The notes below the pieces were generated by a model. It saw nothing but the letters and a program-made list of their open reading frames with translations. It made no database searches and was not told the origin of the DNA. This document shows positions 6,724-13,200 of a stretch of 13,975 nucleotides of DNA, piece after piece. The DNA is from an uncultured Actinomycetes bacterium (lineage in GTDB: Bacteria > Actinomycetota > Acidimicrobiia > Acidimicrobiales > Microtrichaceae). The position numbers and the translations under genes were made by a program. The stretch is taken from NCBI GenBank assembly GCA_903953195.1, contig CAJBIS010000325.1, positions 1 to 13,975 of the forward strand, written 5' to 3'. How positions within the stretch are numbered: position 1 is the first letter of the stretch; each line of letters begins with the position of its first letter.

Positions 6724-7404
6724 GTGCCCGGCGTGAGCGCAACCGACCACGGCGACCAAGGCGACCACGGCGCCCACGGCGACCACGGCGACCACGGCGA
6801 CCACGGCGACCACGGTCACTACTTCTCGTCCGTGCCCGACGCGAGCAGCGCGCCGGCCTCCGTCGACCTGGTGCTCCCCGACCTGCACCTCACGTTGCGG
6901 ACCGACCGCGGCGTGTTCTCGGGAACGCGTGTCGACCCGGGCACGAAACTCCTGCTGCTCGAACTCCCGCCACCGAGCGAGTGGCCGGAAGGTCCCGTCG
7001 TCGACGTCGGAGCGGGCTACGGGCCGATCGCGTGCGCCGCCGCCGTACGTGCCCCCGATCGCCGGATCTGGGCCGTCGAGGTGAACGCACGTGCCGCCGA
7101 CCTGTGCCGGGTCAACGCCGCTGCACACGAGCTCGACGTGCACACCGTCGCACCCGATGACGTCCCCGACAGTCTGCGGCCCGGGCTCATTGTGTCGAAC
7201 CCTCCCATTCGCGTCGGCAAGGCCGCGCTGCACGAACTGCTCGAGACGTGGATGGGCCGGCTGCTGCCCGGCGGCGAGGCCTGGCTGGTCGTGCAACGCA
7301 ACCTCGGAGCGGACTCGCTGGCGTCGTGGATGGAGTCACGCAGCTGGCAGGTCGCGCGCACGCGCTCACGGCAGGGTTACCGCATCCTGCGCGTCACGCA
7401 CTGA
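6724..7404 (+). CDS. RsmC-like class I SAM-dependent methyltransferase with GDH-repeat N-terminus
   Basis: A 226 aa protein. Residues 8-31 are a Gly-Asp/Gln/Ala-His tract. HYFSSVP (32-38) then opens the conserved part, as in actinobacterial small methyltransferases of the RsmC/MTS type. VFSGTRVDPGTKLLL (64-78) leads into the SAM-binding motif VDVGAGYGPI (93-102), and SNPPIRVGK (158-166) is the NPP(F/I)xxGK-type catalytic motif used by N-methyltransferases of guanine or adenine. The C-terminal strands end at RVTH. It resembles only the catalytic half of RsmC, which methylates a 16S rRNA guanine; the actual substrate is unknown. GTG 6724 is preferred, GTG 6733 possible. It is the only complete plus-strand gene, divergent from def and convergent with priA (24-bp gap). 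Confidence 0.85.
   Translation: MPGVSATDHGDQGDHGAHGDHGDHGDHGDHGHYFSSVPDASSAPASVDLVLPDLHLTLRTDRGVFSGTRVDPGTKLLLLELPPPSEWPEGPVVDVGAGYGPIACAAAVRAPDRRIWAVEVNARAADLCRVNAAAHELDVHTVAPDDVPDSLRPGLIVSNPPIRVGKAALHELLETWMGRLLPGGEAWLVVQRNLGADSLASWMESRSWQVARTRSRQGYRILRVTH
6751..6813 (+). repeat. Seven in-frame 9-bp tandem repeats (GGCGACCAC) coding Gly-Asp-His
   Basis: Seven consecutive 9-bp units: GGCGACCAA, GGCGACCAC, GGCGCCCAC, then four exact GGCGACCAC. A related unit precedes (ACCGACCAC at 6742) and a degenerate one follows (GGTCACTAC at 6814). Units are in frame and encode GDQ, GDH, GAH, GDH x4, so copy-number changes keep the reading frame. Four identical copies suggest recent slippage expansion. 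Confidence 0.95.
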
Positions 7405-7428
7405 GGCGGACCTGCGCCGACCACACCC

Positions 7429-9234
7429 TCAACCGGTGCGGGCGGGATCGACCCACAGCCGCAATCGACCCGGCGGTCGTTCAACGGCGGAGAGCGCATC
7501 GAGCAGCACCCGCTGGTCGTCGGAGCGAAACAGCCAACGACCGCTGTCATCGGGCCCCATGACCTCGACGCCCGATGGCCTGCCGAGACGCTCCACGAAC
7601 GCCGGAGCCGCCTCACCGCCCACGACCGCCAGCGTGGCCGCGGGCGGGTCGCCCAGCATCACCCTGCGGTTCCACTCGTCGTCGACGAGGCGACCCGGAT
7701 CAGCGTGCAGCACCGCCTGGAGCACCGGGTGATCCGGAATCCGGGTCTGCACCATCAGCCGCCCCCGGACCGCGCCGACGGACGGACCGCCCGAGGCGAC
7801 CCGTGATCCCTGCACCAGGAGTGCGAGCGCCTCGTCGGTGGCCCGGTACCGGGGTGCGAGCAGTTCCTGGTCGACGTCGAGAAGTGCGACCAGTCCGGCG
7901 GAGGCCACTCGGTGCAGCACCGCCTCGGTGCCGATGACCACCGGCGCGTCGTCCACTGCCGGATCGCCCCCGACGCGTGTGCGCTCACCGCCCGTGACGG
8001 CCACGACGGGGACGCGGACCAGCGCCTCGAGCTGCTCCCGGGCCCGGCTCACCCCCGGACGCAGGTTCGCGAGCGCCGTGCCGCCGCACGACGCACAGAT
8101 CTGCGGGCGCCGCGCCGGACACCGGGCGCAGACGAGCTCCGCGTCGTCGCCGAGCAGCATCGTGGACCCACACTGGTCGCACTCCACCACCGCGTCGCAC
8201 GACCGGCACACCAACAGGCGCGCCCGACCGGTTCGGTTGAGCAGACACAACACGCGGCCGCCGTCGGCGACGGTGTCACGGATCGCAGTGACCAGCGCGG
8301 GCGAGAACAGTCCGCTGCGACCACGGTCCTCGTCGCGTCGATCGATGATCTCGAGATTCACCCATCCGGAACGGAGTGCCGGGCGCTCGGCCGCGATGAG
8401 CGGCGACGTGGCAGATCGGCGCGCCTCGAGCGACGGTGCGGGCGAGACCAGGAGACACGGCACACCAGCTCGCCGAGCGCGCTCGACGGCCACCTCTCGG
8501 GCGTGCCACGTGGGCGCACCCTCGTGCTGGAGCCGCTCGTCGTGCTCGTCCCACACGATGATCGCGGCGAGCGCCGGGGCGGGGGCGAGAACCGCCGGCC
8601 GGCCGCCGATCACGGCGTCCCCCGCGGCGGCCGCGGCGAAGTCGCGCGGCCAGCGGGCCGCGCCCGCACCGGCGGCGCGCAGGCCACGCCCGATGCGATC
8701 CACCGTGGAGACGGCCGGTGCGATGACGATCACCTGGCCGCGTTCGGCAGCGGCGTGCGCCACAGCGAGCGGATCTGCATCGGGCGCCACCTGGATCACG
8801 TGCACGCCCGCGCCGCGGTCGAGTGCCCGGATCGCGAGCGCATCGGCCTCGCCACGCTGTGGCGGACGGTGACGGACGGCCCCGACGGCACTCACCCGCC
8901 GGTCCGGGCTGGCGGACCGGAGGACCGTGGCCACGCGACCGGCCCAGCGCCAGGCCACCCAACGACACAGGTCGATGACGTCGGCATCGGGTCCGACGCC
9001 GCTCACCTGGGTGAGCTCCGCCAGTTCGACGCCCACGGGCGCGGGCGGGTCCAGGGCCACGACCCAGCCGTCGACACGACGACCGGCGAGCGGCACCCGC
9101 ACCATCGTCCCGATGGTCACACGCGACGCATGCGCGGGTGGCACCCGGTAGTCGAAGACACGCTCGATGGCCGGCACGTCGACGAGGACGGAGACGGTGG
9201 ACGGTGACGTGGACTCCACGGGATGAGTCAACAC
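7429..9234 (-). CDS. priA: Primosomal protein PriA, actinobacterial type without helicase motifs
   Basis: PriA recognises stalled or D-loop replication forks and reloads the replisome. The 601 aa protein has the N-terminal 3'-DNA-binding domain (about 14-105: VLVDVPAIERVFDYRVP). A degenerate helicase core follows: WDEHDE (228-233) and THARE-like WHARE (243-247) are relics of the DEEH box, and no Walker A GxxGxGKT appears before them. Eight zinc cysteines form two pairs of CxxC sites: C343, C346, C352, C355, C369, C372, C380 and C383. The C-terminal part keeps IGTEAVL (434-440) and VQTRIPDHPVLQAV (495-508). Loss of ATPase motifs is known for actinobacterial PriA, so a scaffold role is likely. 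The GTG at 9232-9234 is the first in-frame start after metK (46-bp gap). No Shine-Dalgarno is visible, and GTG 9219 is an alternative. Confidence 0.92.
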   Translation of the reverse strand: MLTHPVESTSPSTVSVLVDVPAIERVFDYRVPPAHASRVTIGTMVRVPLAGRRVDGWVVALDPPAPVGVELAELTQVSGVGPDADVIDLCRWVAWRWAGRVATVLRSASPDRRVSAVGAVRHRPPQRGEADALAIRALDRGAGVHVIQVAPDADPLAVAHAAAERGQVIVIAPAVSTVDRIGRGLRAAGAGAARWPRDFAAAAAGDAVIGGRPAVLAPAPALAAIIVWDEHDERLQHEGAPTWHAREVAVERARRAGVPCLLVSPAPSLEARRSATSPLIAAERPALRSGWVNLEIIDRRDEDRGRSGLFSPALVTAIRDTVADGGRVLCLLNRTGRARLLVCRSCDAVVECDQCGSTMLLGDDAELVCARCPARRPQICASCGGTALANLRPGVSRAREQLEALVRVPVVAVTGGERTRVGGDPAVDDAPVVIGTEAVLHRVASAGLVALLDVDQELLAPRYRATDEALALLVQGSRVASGGPSVGAVRGRLMVQTRIPDHPVLQAVLHADPGRLVDDEWNRRVMLGDPPAATLAVVGGEAAPAFVERLGRPSGVEVMGPDDSGRWLFRSDDQRVLLDALSAVERPPGRLRLWVDPARTG

Positions 9235-9280
9235 GCTGGCACTGACACCGGAGGACGTTGCCGCCGGTCGGCGTTGCGGA

Positions 9281-10480
9281 TCAGCCGAGGCCGAGCTGCG
9301 ACTTCAGCGCGTCGACACGATCGGTGCGCTCCCAGGTGAAGGCGTCGCCGGTGCGGCCGAAGTGGCCGTAGGCCGCCGTCTCCTTGAACACCGGTCGACG
9401 GAGCTCGAGGTCACGCACGATCGCCGCCGGGCGGAGGTCGAAGATCTCACGCACCGCCGCGTCGATTGCGGCGGGGTCGACGGTGTTGGTGCCGAAGGTC
9501 TCGACGAGGATCGAGACCGGGTGGGCGACGCCGATGGCGTACGCGACCTGCACCTCGCAGCGCGTCGCCGCACCCGAGGCCACGACGTTCTTCGCGACCC
9601 AGCGGGCCGCGTAGGCGGCCGAACGGTCGACCTTCGACGGGTCCTTGCCCGAGAATGCGCCACCACCGTGACGGGCGGCGCCGCCGTAGGTGTCGACGAT
9701 GATCTTGCGACCGGTCAGGCCGGCGTCGCCGACCGGACCACCGATCACGAAGCGACCCGTCGGGTTGATGAAGACCTCGTAGTCGTCGTTCGCGAACTGC
9801 TCGGGGATGACCGGACGGATCACGTGCTCGATCAGGTCGGGCCGGATCTCGGTGTCCCGGTCGACACCGTCGTTGTGCTGCGTCGAGATGAGCACCGTCT
9901 TGAGCGCCACGGGACGGCCGTCCTCGTAGTCGAACGTGACCTGGGTCTTGCCGTCGGGACGCAGGTAGGGCACCGTGCCCGCCTTGCGGACCTCGGCGAG
10001 GCGCTCGGCCATGCGATGCGCCAGGTGGATCGGCATCGGCATGAGCACGTCGGTCTCGTCGCAGGCGTAGCCGAACATCATTCCCTGGTCGCCGGCGCCC
10101 TGCTTGTCGAGGTCGTCCTCCTCACCGGCGGTGCCCGAACGCACCTCTTCGGAGTCGTCCACGCCCTGGGCGATGTCGGGCGACTGCGGGTCGATGGCGA
10201 CCATGACGCCGCAGGTGTGGCCGTCGTAGCCGTAGCTCTCACGGTCGTAGCCGATGGAGCAGATCGTGTCGCGCACGATGCTCGGGATGTCGACGTAACC
10301 GGACGTGGTGATCTCGCCACCGACGATGCACAGGCCGGTGGTCACGAACGTCTCGCACGCCACACGCGCATTGGCGTCGCCGGCGAGGATGCCGTCGAGG
10401 ATCGCGTCCGAGATCTGGTCGGCCATCTTGTCCGGATGGCCCTCCGTCACCGACTCGGAGGTGAACGTCCACTTGCTCAT
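9281..10480 (-). CDS. metK: S-adenosylmethionine synthetase
   Basis: Makes SAM from methionine and ATP. The 399 aa product is the standard length. The N-terminus SESVTEGHPDKMADQISDA (8-26) holds the catalytic His of GHPDK. Further on are GEITTSGYVD, the GAGDQGMMFGYACDE loop, the KTQVTFDY segment, PTGRFVIGGPVGDAGLTGRK and the P-loop-like GGGAFSGKDPSKVDRS. All hallmark segments are intact. The start is ATG at 10478-10480 with AGGGAG at 10486-10491, 5 bases upstream. It follows coaBC by 36 bp. That gap is too small for a SAM riboswitch, so none regulates it directly. It supplies the cofactor used by RsmB and the other methyltransferases in the window. Confidence 0.98.
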   Translation of the reverse strand: MSKWTFTSESVTEGHPDKMADQISDAILDGILAGDANARVACETFVTTGLCIVGGEITTSGYVDIPSIVRDTICSIGYDRESYGYDGHTCGVMVAIDPQSPDIAQGVDDSEEVRSGTAGEEDDLDKQGAGDQGMMFGYACDETDVLMPMPIHLAHRMAERLAEVRKAGTVPYLRPDGKTQVTFDYEDGRPVALKTVLISTQHNDGVDRDTEIRPDLIEHVIRPVIPEQFANDDYEVFINPTGRFVIGGPVGDAGLTGRKIIVDTYGGAARHGGGAFSGKDPSKVDRSAAYAARWVAKNVVASGAATRCEVQVAYAIGVAHPVSILVETFGTNTVDPAAIDAAVREIFDLRPAAIVRDLELRRPVFKETAAYGHFGRTGDAFTWERTDRVDALKSQLGLG

Positions 10481-10516
10481 GCTGTCTCCCTCATGGCCCC
10501 GTCCGTCGGGGCGCTC

Positions 10517-11731
10517 TCAGGTTCCGCTCGCGCGGAGCTTCACTACGGCATCGATGACCGCAGCGGCCACTCTACGCTTGTCGGTGAGGGCCACGTGACG
10601 ACCGGTGCCCGATCGGTCGAGCAGCAGCACCTCGTTGGTGTCGTGCTCGAATCCGACCCCGGCGGCCGACACATCGTTCACGACCAGCAGGTCGACCTGT
10701 TTCGCCTCGAGCTTCGCCCGGGCGTGACGCTCGACGTCGGTCGTCTCGGCGGCGAATCCGACGATCGTCTGACCGTCGCGGCGGGAGGCGCCGAGTTCGG
10801 CGAGGACGTCGACGGTCGGGCGCAACTCGATCGACGGCACCCCGTCGTGCTTCTTCAACTTGGCGTCCGCCACGTGCACCGGCGTGAAGTCGGCCACGGC
10901 TGCGGCCATGACCACCACATCCTGATCGGCGGCTCGGCTGCTCACCGCACGATGCAGCTCATCCGCGGTCTGCACCGCGACCCGCTCGATGCCGACCGAC
11001 ACGGGCAGCTCGGTCGTGGTCACGAGTGTGACCAGCGCGCCCCGGGCGGCGGCCTCCTCGGCGAGGGCGTGGCCCTGCTTGCCGGATGACCGGTTGCCGA
11101 GGAACCGGACGGGGTCGATCGGCTCCCGCGTCCCGCCGGCGCTGACCAGCACCCGCAGCCCCTCGAGGTCGCGGACCGAGGTTGCCGACGAGACGAGCGC
11201 GTGCTCGATGCCGGCGAGGATCGCCTCGGGTGCCGCCAGACGGCCTGTGCCGACGTCGCCGCCGGCGAGCCGCCCCGCCTCGGGTTCGACCACGAACACG
11301 CCGCGGGCGCGCAGCGTGGCCAGGTTCTCCTGCACGGCCGGGTGCTCCCACATCTCGGTGTGCATCGCCGGACAGACGACCACCGGCGCCCGGGTGGCGA
11401 TGAGCGTGTTGGTGAGCAGGTCGTGCGAGTAGCCCGCGGCATAGGCCGAGAGCAGCCGAGCGGTGGCCGGAGCGACGACGATCACGTCGGCCTGCTGCCC
11501 CAACTGGGTGTGCGGGATGGGGTCGCCCGCATCCCACAGCGAACGGCGCACCGGCTCCGAGGCCAACGCCGACACGGTGACCTCGCCGATGAAGCGGGTG
11601 GCGCCGTCGGTCATGATCGGCACGACGTGCGCACCGCCGTCGACGAGACGGCGACAGACCTCGATGGCCTTGTAGGCGGCGATACCGCCGCAGATGCCGA
11701 GGACGACCCGGCGGCCGGTGAAGGCCGTCAT
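10517..11731 (-). CDS. coaBC: Bifunctional phosphopantothenoylcysteine decarboxylase / synthetase
   Basis: Two steps of coenzyme A synthesis in one 404 aa flavoprotein. The CoaC half (about 5-185) couples to FMN: LGICGGIAAYK (11-21), active-site H74 in IPHTQLG, PAMHTEMWEHPA (121-132) and the flap RLAGGDVGTGRL (154-165). The CoaB half (about 190-400) joins 4'-phosphopantothenate and cysteine with CTP: VSAGGTREPIDPVRFLGNRS (196-215), SSGKQG, AAAVADFTP (276-284), KLKK (291-294), VGFAAET and VNDVS. Relative to E. coli the PxMN Asn is His (H124) and the flap Cys is Gly (G157). To my recollection the His is normal in actinobacteria. The start is ATG at 11729-11731, just before GRRVVLGICGG; AGGA lies 7 bases upstream and the gap from rpoZ is 13 bp. 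An upstream open extension overlaps rpoZ and is rejected. Confidence 0.96.
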   Translation of the reverse strand: MTAFTGRRVVLGICGGIAAYKAIEVCRRLVDGGAHVVPIMTDGATRFIGEVTVSALASEPVRRSLWDAGDPIPHTQLGQQADVIVVAPATARLLSAYAAGYSHDLLTNTLIATRAPVVVCPAMHTEMWEHPAVQENLATLRARGVFVVEPEAGRLAGGDVGTGRLAAPEAILAGIEHALVSSATSVRDLEGLRVLVSAGGTREPIDPVRFLGNRSSGKQGHALAEEAAARGALVTLVTTTELPVSVGIERVAVQTADELHRAVSSRAADQDVVVMAAAVADFTPVHVADAKLKKHDGVPSIELRPTVDVLAELGASRRDGQTIVGFAAETTDVERHARAKLEAKQVDLLVVNDVSAAGVGFEHDTNEVLLLDRSGTGRHVALTDKRRVAAAVIDAVVKLRASGT

Positions 11732-11744
11732 CGGACGATCCTGC

Positions 11745-12107
11745 TCAGGCGTCGGCGTCGCCGTCGACCGGACCGACCGGCAGCGCGGCGTCGAAGTCGA
11801 TCTCGCCGTCGGCCTCGAGCTCGACCTTCGGGAGCAGCTCCGCCGGGATCTCCTTGCCGGTGGCCCCACCGACACCCTCGATCTTGTCGGCCTCGATCTC
11901 CTCGAAGGCGATCGACAGCGGCTTGCGGGCCGTCGACGTCACCTGCGGCGGCACCACGGTCCCGAGCGCGTCGCCGAGCTGCTGGTAGTAGGTGTTGATG
12001 TCACGGGCGCGACGGGCGCCGAGCGTGACCAGCGAGAACTTGGAACCACACCGCTCGAGGAGCTCCTCGACGGGCGGGGACATCATGGAATTCGATCGCT
12101 CGGCCAA
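11745..12107 (-). CDS. rpoZ: DNA-directed RNA polymerase omega subunit
   Basis: Small subunit that wraps the beta' C-terminus and aids polymerase assembly. The core is visible: PPVEELLERCGSKFSLVTLGARRARDIN (11-38) and KPLSIAFEEI (62-71), matching the family SKxSLVxxxAxRARxIN and KPLxIAxxEI. After residue 75 comes an acidic, weakly conserved tail. I chose TTG at 12105-12107 (120 aa), because a clean GGAGG lies 5 bases upstream. The ATG codons at 12086 and 12083 have no such site and would remove 7 or 8 residues. Actinobacterial omegas commonly carry some residues before PPxxELL, which agrees. It lies between gmk (92-bp gap) and coaBC (13 bp), the usual actinobacterial setting. Confidence 0.93.
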   Translation of the reverse strand: MAERSNSMMSPPVEELLERCGSKFSLVTLGARRARDINTYYQQLGDALGTVVPPQVTSTARKPLSIAFEEIEADKIEGVGGATGKEIPAELLPKVELEADGEIDFDAALPVGPVDGDADA

Positions 12108-12112
12108 CAGAG

Positions 12113-12117
12113 CCTCC
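12113..12117 (-). promoter_or_regulatory. Strong ribosome binding site deciding a TTG start for rpoZ
   Basis: GGAGG on the minus strand is followed by CTCTG (5 bases) and TTG. This is ideal spacing for the TTG and 26 or more bases too far for the ATG pair downstream. It is the only strong Shine-Dalgarno in the gmk-rpoZ gap. Confidence 0.75.
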
Positions 12118-12182
12118 GTGGCGGGTGGGGGGAAGCGCAGCGACTGGAACTCCAGCGACCGGACTGCCCCGACGGCCTGTCC

Positions 12183-12191
12183 ACCGTAGCA
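12183..12191 (-). promoter_or_regulatory. Candidate extended -10 promoter for rpoZ
   Basis: Minus-strand TGCTACGGT fits an extended -10 (TGnTAnnnT). It lies just after the gmk stop, in the largest gap (92 bp) of the operon, and would give a leader of about 70 bases. No -35 match is seen at normal spacing. It could let rpoZ-coaBC-metK-priA be expressed apart from pyrF-gmk. Confidence 0.25.
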
Positions 12192-12199
12192 GGCGGTCC

Positions 12200-12799
12200 T
12201 CAGTCCGACCCACCACGGGCCCGGACCCGCGCCCGGTCGATGAGCGCCTGCACCTCGGCGACGGCCCGGTCGAGTTCGTCGTTCACGACACGCACCACGT
12301 CGAGTTCGCGGCTCCGGGCGACCTCTTGGTCCGCCTTGGCCAGACGCTGCGCCACCCGCTCCTCGCTGTCCCCCCGACCTCGCAGCCGGGCGGCCTGGGT
12401 GGCCCGGTCGACGGTGTCGACGAAGATCAGCACGGCATCCGGGTACCGAGCGGCCACGTTGGCGGCGCCCTGGACGTCGATCTCGAACAGCACGTCGCAG
12501 CCGGCCGGCGGCTCGGGGACCGGGCTCCCCTGCAGATAGTCGAGGAACTCCACCCACTCGAGGAACCCGCCGGCGGCGATCCGGTCCTCGAACTCGGCAC
12601 GTGTGGCGAATCGGTAGGCATCGGGCGCCTCGCCGGGGCGGCGCTCACGCGTCGTCCACGAGCGCGACAGCCACAGGTGGTCATCGGCGGCGATCAGTCG
12701 CTCGACGATCGTGCCCTTGCCGACGCCGCCCGGGCCGGAGATCACGATCACGGCCGTGCCGGGAGCGAGGGTCCCCGGTACGTCACCGGTGGCGGTCAC
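12200..12799 (-). CDS. gmk: Guanylate kinase
   Basis: Phosphorylates GMP to GDP with ATP. The 199 aa protein is of usual size. The P-loop is SGPGGVGKGT (21-30). The GMP-binding region begins SRSWTTRERRPGE (45-57), followed by DAYRF (60-64), EWVEF (81-85) and FEIDVQGA (105-112). The tail keeps the RGRGDSEERVAQRL lid (140-153), close to the family RGxxSEExIxxRL. One segment differs: where the family has FGNxYGTP, here it reads FLDYLQGSP (85-93), one residue longer, with Gln in place of the base/phosphate-contacting Tyr. The start is GTG at 12797-12799 in a GTGA overlap with the upstream mIHF gene; a longer open frame upstream overlaps that gene and is Arg-rich, so I reject it. Confidence 0.93.
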   Translation of the reverse strand: MTATGDVPGTLAPGTAVIVISGPGGVGKGTIVERLIAADDHLWLSRSWTTRERRPGEAPDAYRFATRAEFEDRIAAGGFLEWVEFLDYLQGSPVPEPPAGCDVLFEIDVQGAANVAARYPDAVLIFVDTVDRATQAARLRGRGDSEERVAQRLAKADQEVARSRELDVVRVVNDELDRAVAEVQALIDRARVRARGGSD

Positions 12800-13179
12800 G
12801 ACGCGACCCCGCCACCGGGCACGTCGGGGCCTGTCGGGAGGGGGAACTCGCGGAGCACGACGTCGCACGTGGCGTCGTCGAGGTCGCACACCGACACGTC
12901 GCCGTCGAGTCCGAGGCGACGCAGCGCGCGCCGGGTGTCGACCTTGCGGGCGGCGGGCAGCGACTCGAGCACGAACAGGAGTGTGGCCGAACCCCACGGC
13001 TCATCGCACGCCCGTCCGACGACCTCGCGCAGCGATGCGGTGCCCTCGGCGAGCGACCGGGCCAACGAGTCGCGTGCGGTGCGCTGCGCAGCGGCCCAGG
13101 CGAAGGCCGCGGCGCGATCGGACCCGTTCACCGGGTCACCCGGCCGGTCGCGCCCGTCGCTGGCCTCCGGCGCGCCCAT
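12796..13179 (-). CDS. Actinobacterial integration host factor (mIHF/sIHF-type DNA-binding protein)
   Basis: A 127 aa protein placed exactly where mihF lies in actinobacteria, between pyrF and gmk. Residues 27-60 form an amphipathic Arg/Ala helix region, ending SLREVVGRACDE. LLFVLESLPAARKVDTRRAL (67-86) and RRLGLDGDVSVCDL (87-100) match the mIHF pattern of a helix-two-turn-helix ending in KVxxRRxLxxLGIxxxxxVxxL, followed by an LREF-like end (109-112). mIHF proteins bind DNA and bend or compact the nucleoid. The first 25 residues and the Pro/Gly-rich tail after 113 look disordered. The GVGK usually seen in the turn is AARK here. The ATG at 13177-13179 has a distant GGGAG; the GTG at codon 18 is an alternative start. 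Confidence 0.87.
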   Translation of the reverse strand: MGAPEASDGRDRPGDPVNGSDRAAAFAWAAAQRTARDSLARSLAEGTASLREVVGRACDEPWGSATLLFVLESLPAARKVDTRRALRRLGLDGDVSVCDLDDATCDVVLREFPLPTGPDVPGGGVAS

Positions 13180-13200
13180 CCGAACGGAACGGCTCCCGGA

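Noticed and set aside
6751..6813. Repeat array considered as a CRISPR or binding-site array
   Set aside because: Units are 9 bp, directly adjacent without spacers, and exactly in frame with a real gene.
6743..7296. Minus-strand frame over the methyltransferase with a Val-Val-Ala-Val tract resembling a membrane helix
   Set aside because: The hydrophobic tract is only the antisense reading of the GGCGACCAC repeat. The plus strand encodes a clear SAM methyltransferase.
7405..7428. Bidirectional terminator between the methyltransferase and priA
   Set aside because: The 24-bp gap has no inverted repeat or T-run that I can see.
10481..10516. SAM riboswitch before metK
   Set aside because: Only 36 bp separate coaBC and metK and no aptamer-like structure is present.
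9362..11089. Long plus-strand open frame (575 codons) antisense to metK and coaBC
   Set aside because: It is the high-GC shadow of two certain minus-strand genes. The product is rich in Asp, Arg, Val, Gly and His with no recognisable domain, and it crosses gene boundaries.
11732..11875. N-terminal extension of coaBC to 11875
   Set aside because: It would overlap nearly 130 bp of rpoZ with an Arg/Ser-rich sequence. The conserved GRRVVLGICGG N-terminus and AGGA site fit the ATG at 11731.
12800..12997. N-terminal extension of gmk to 12997
   Set aside because: It overlaps the mIHF gene, is Arg/Pro-rich and is not part of guanylate kinases. The GTGA junction gives a natural start.
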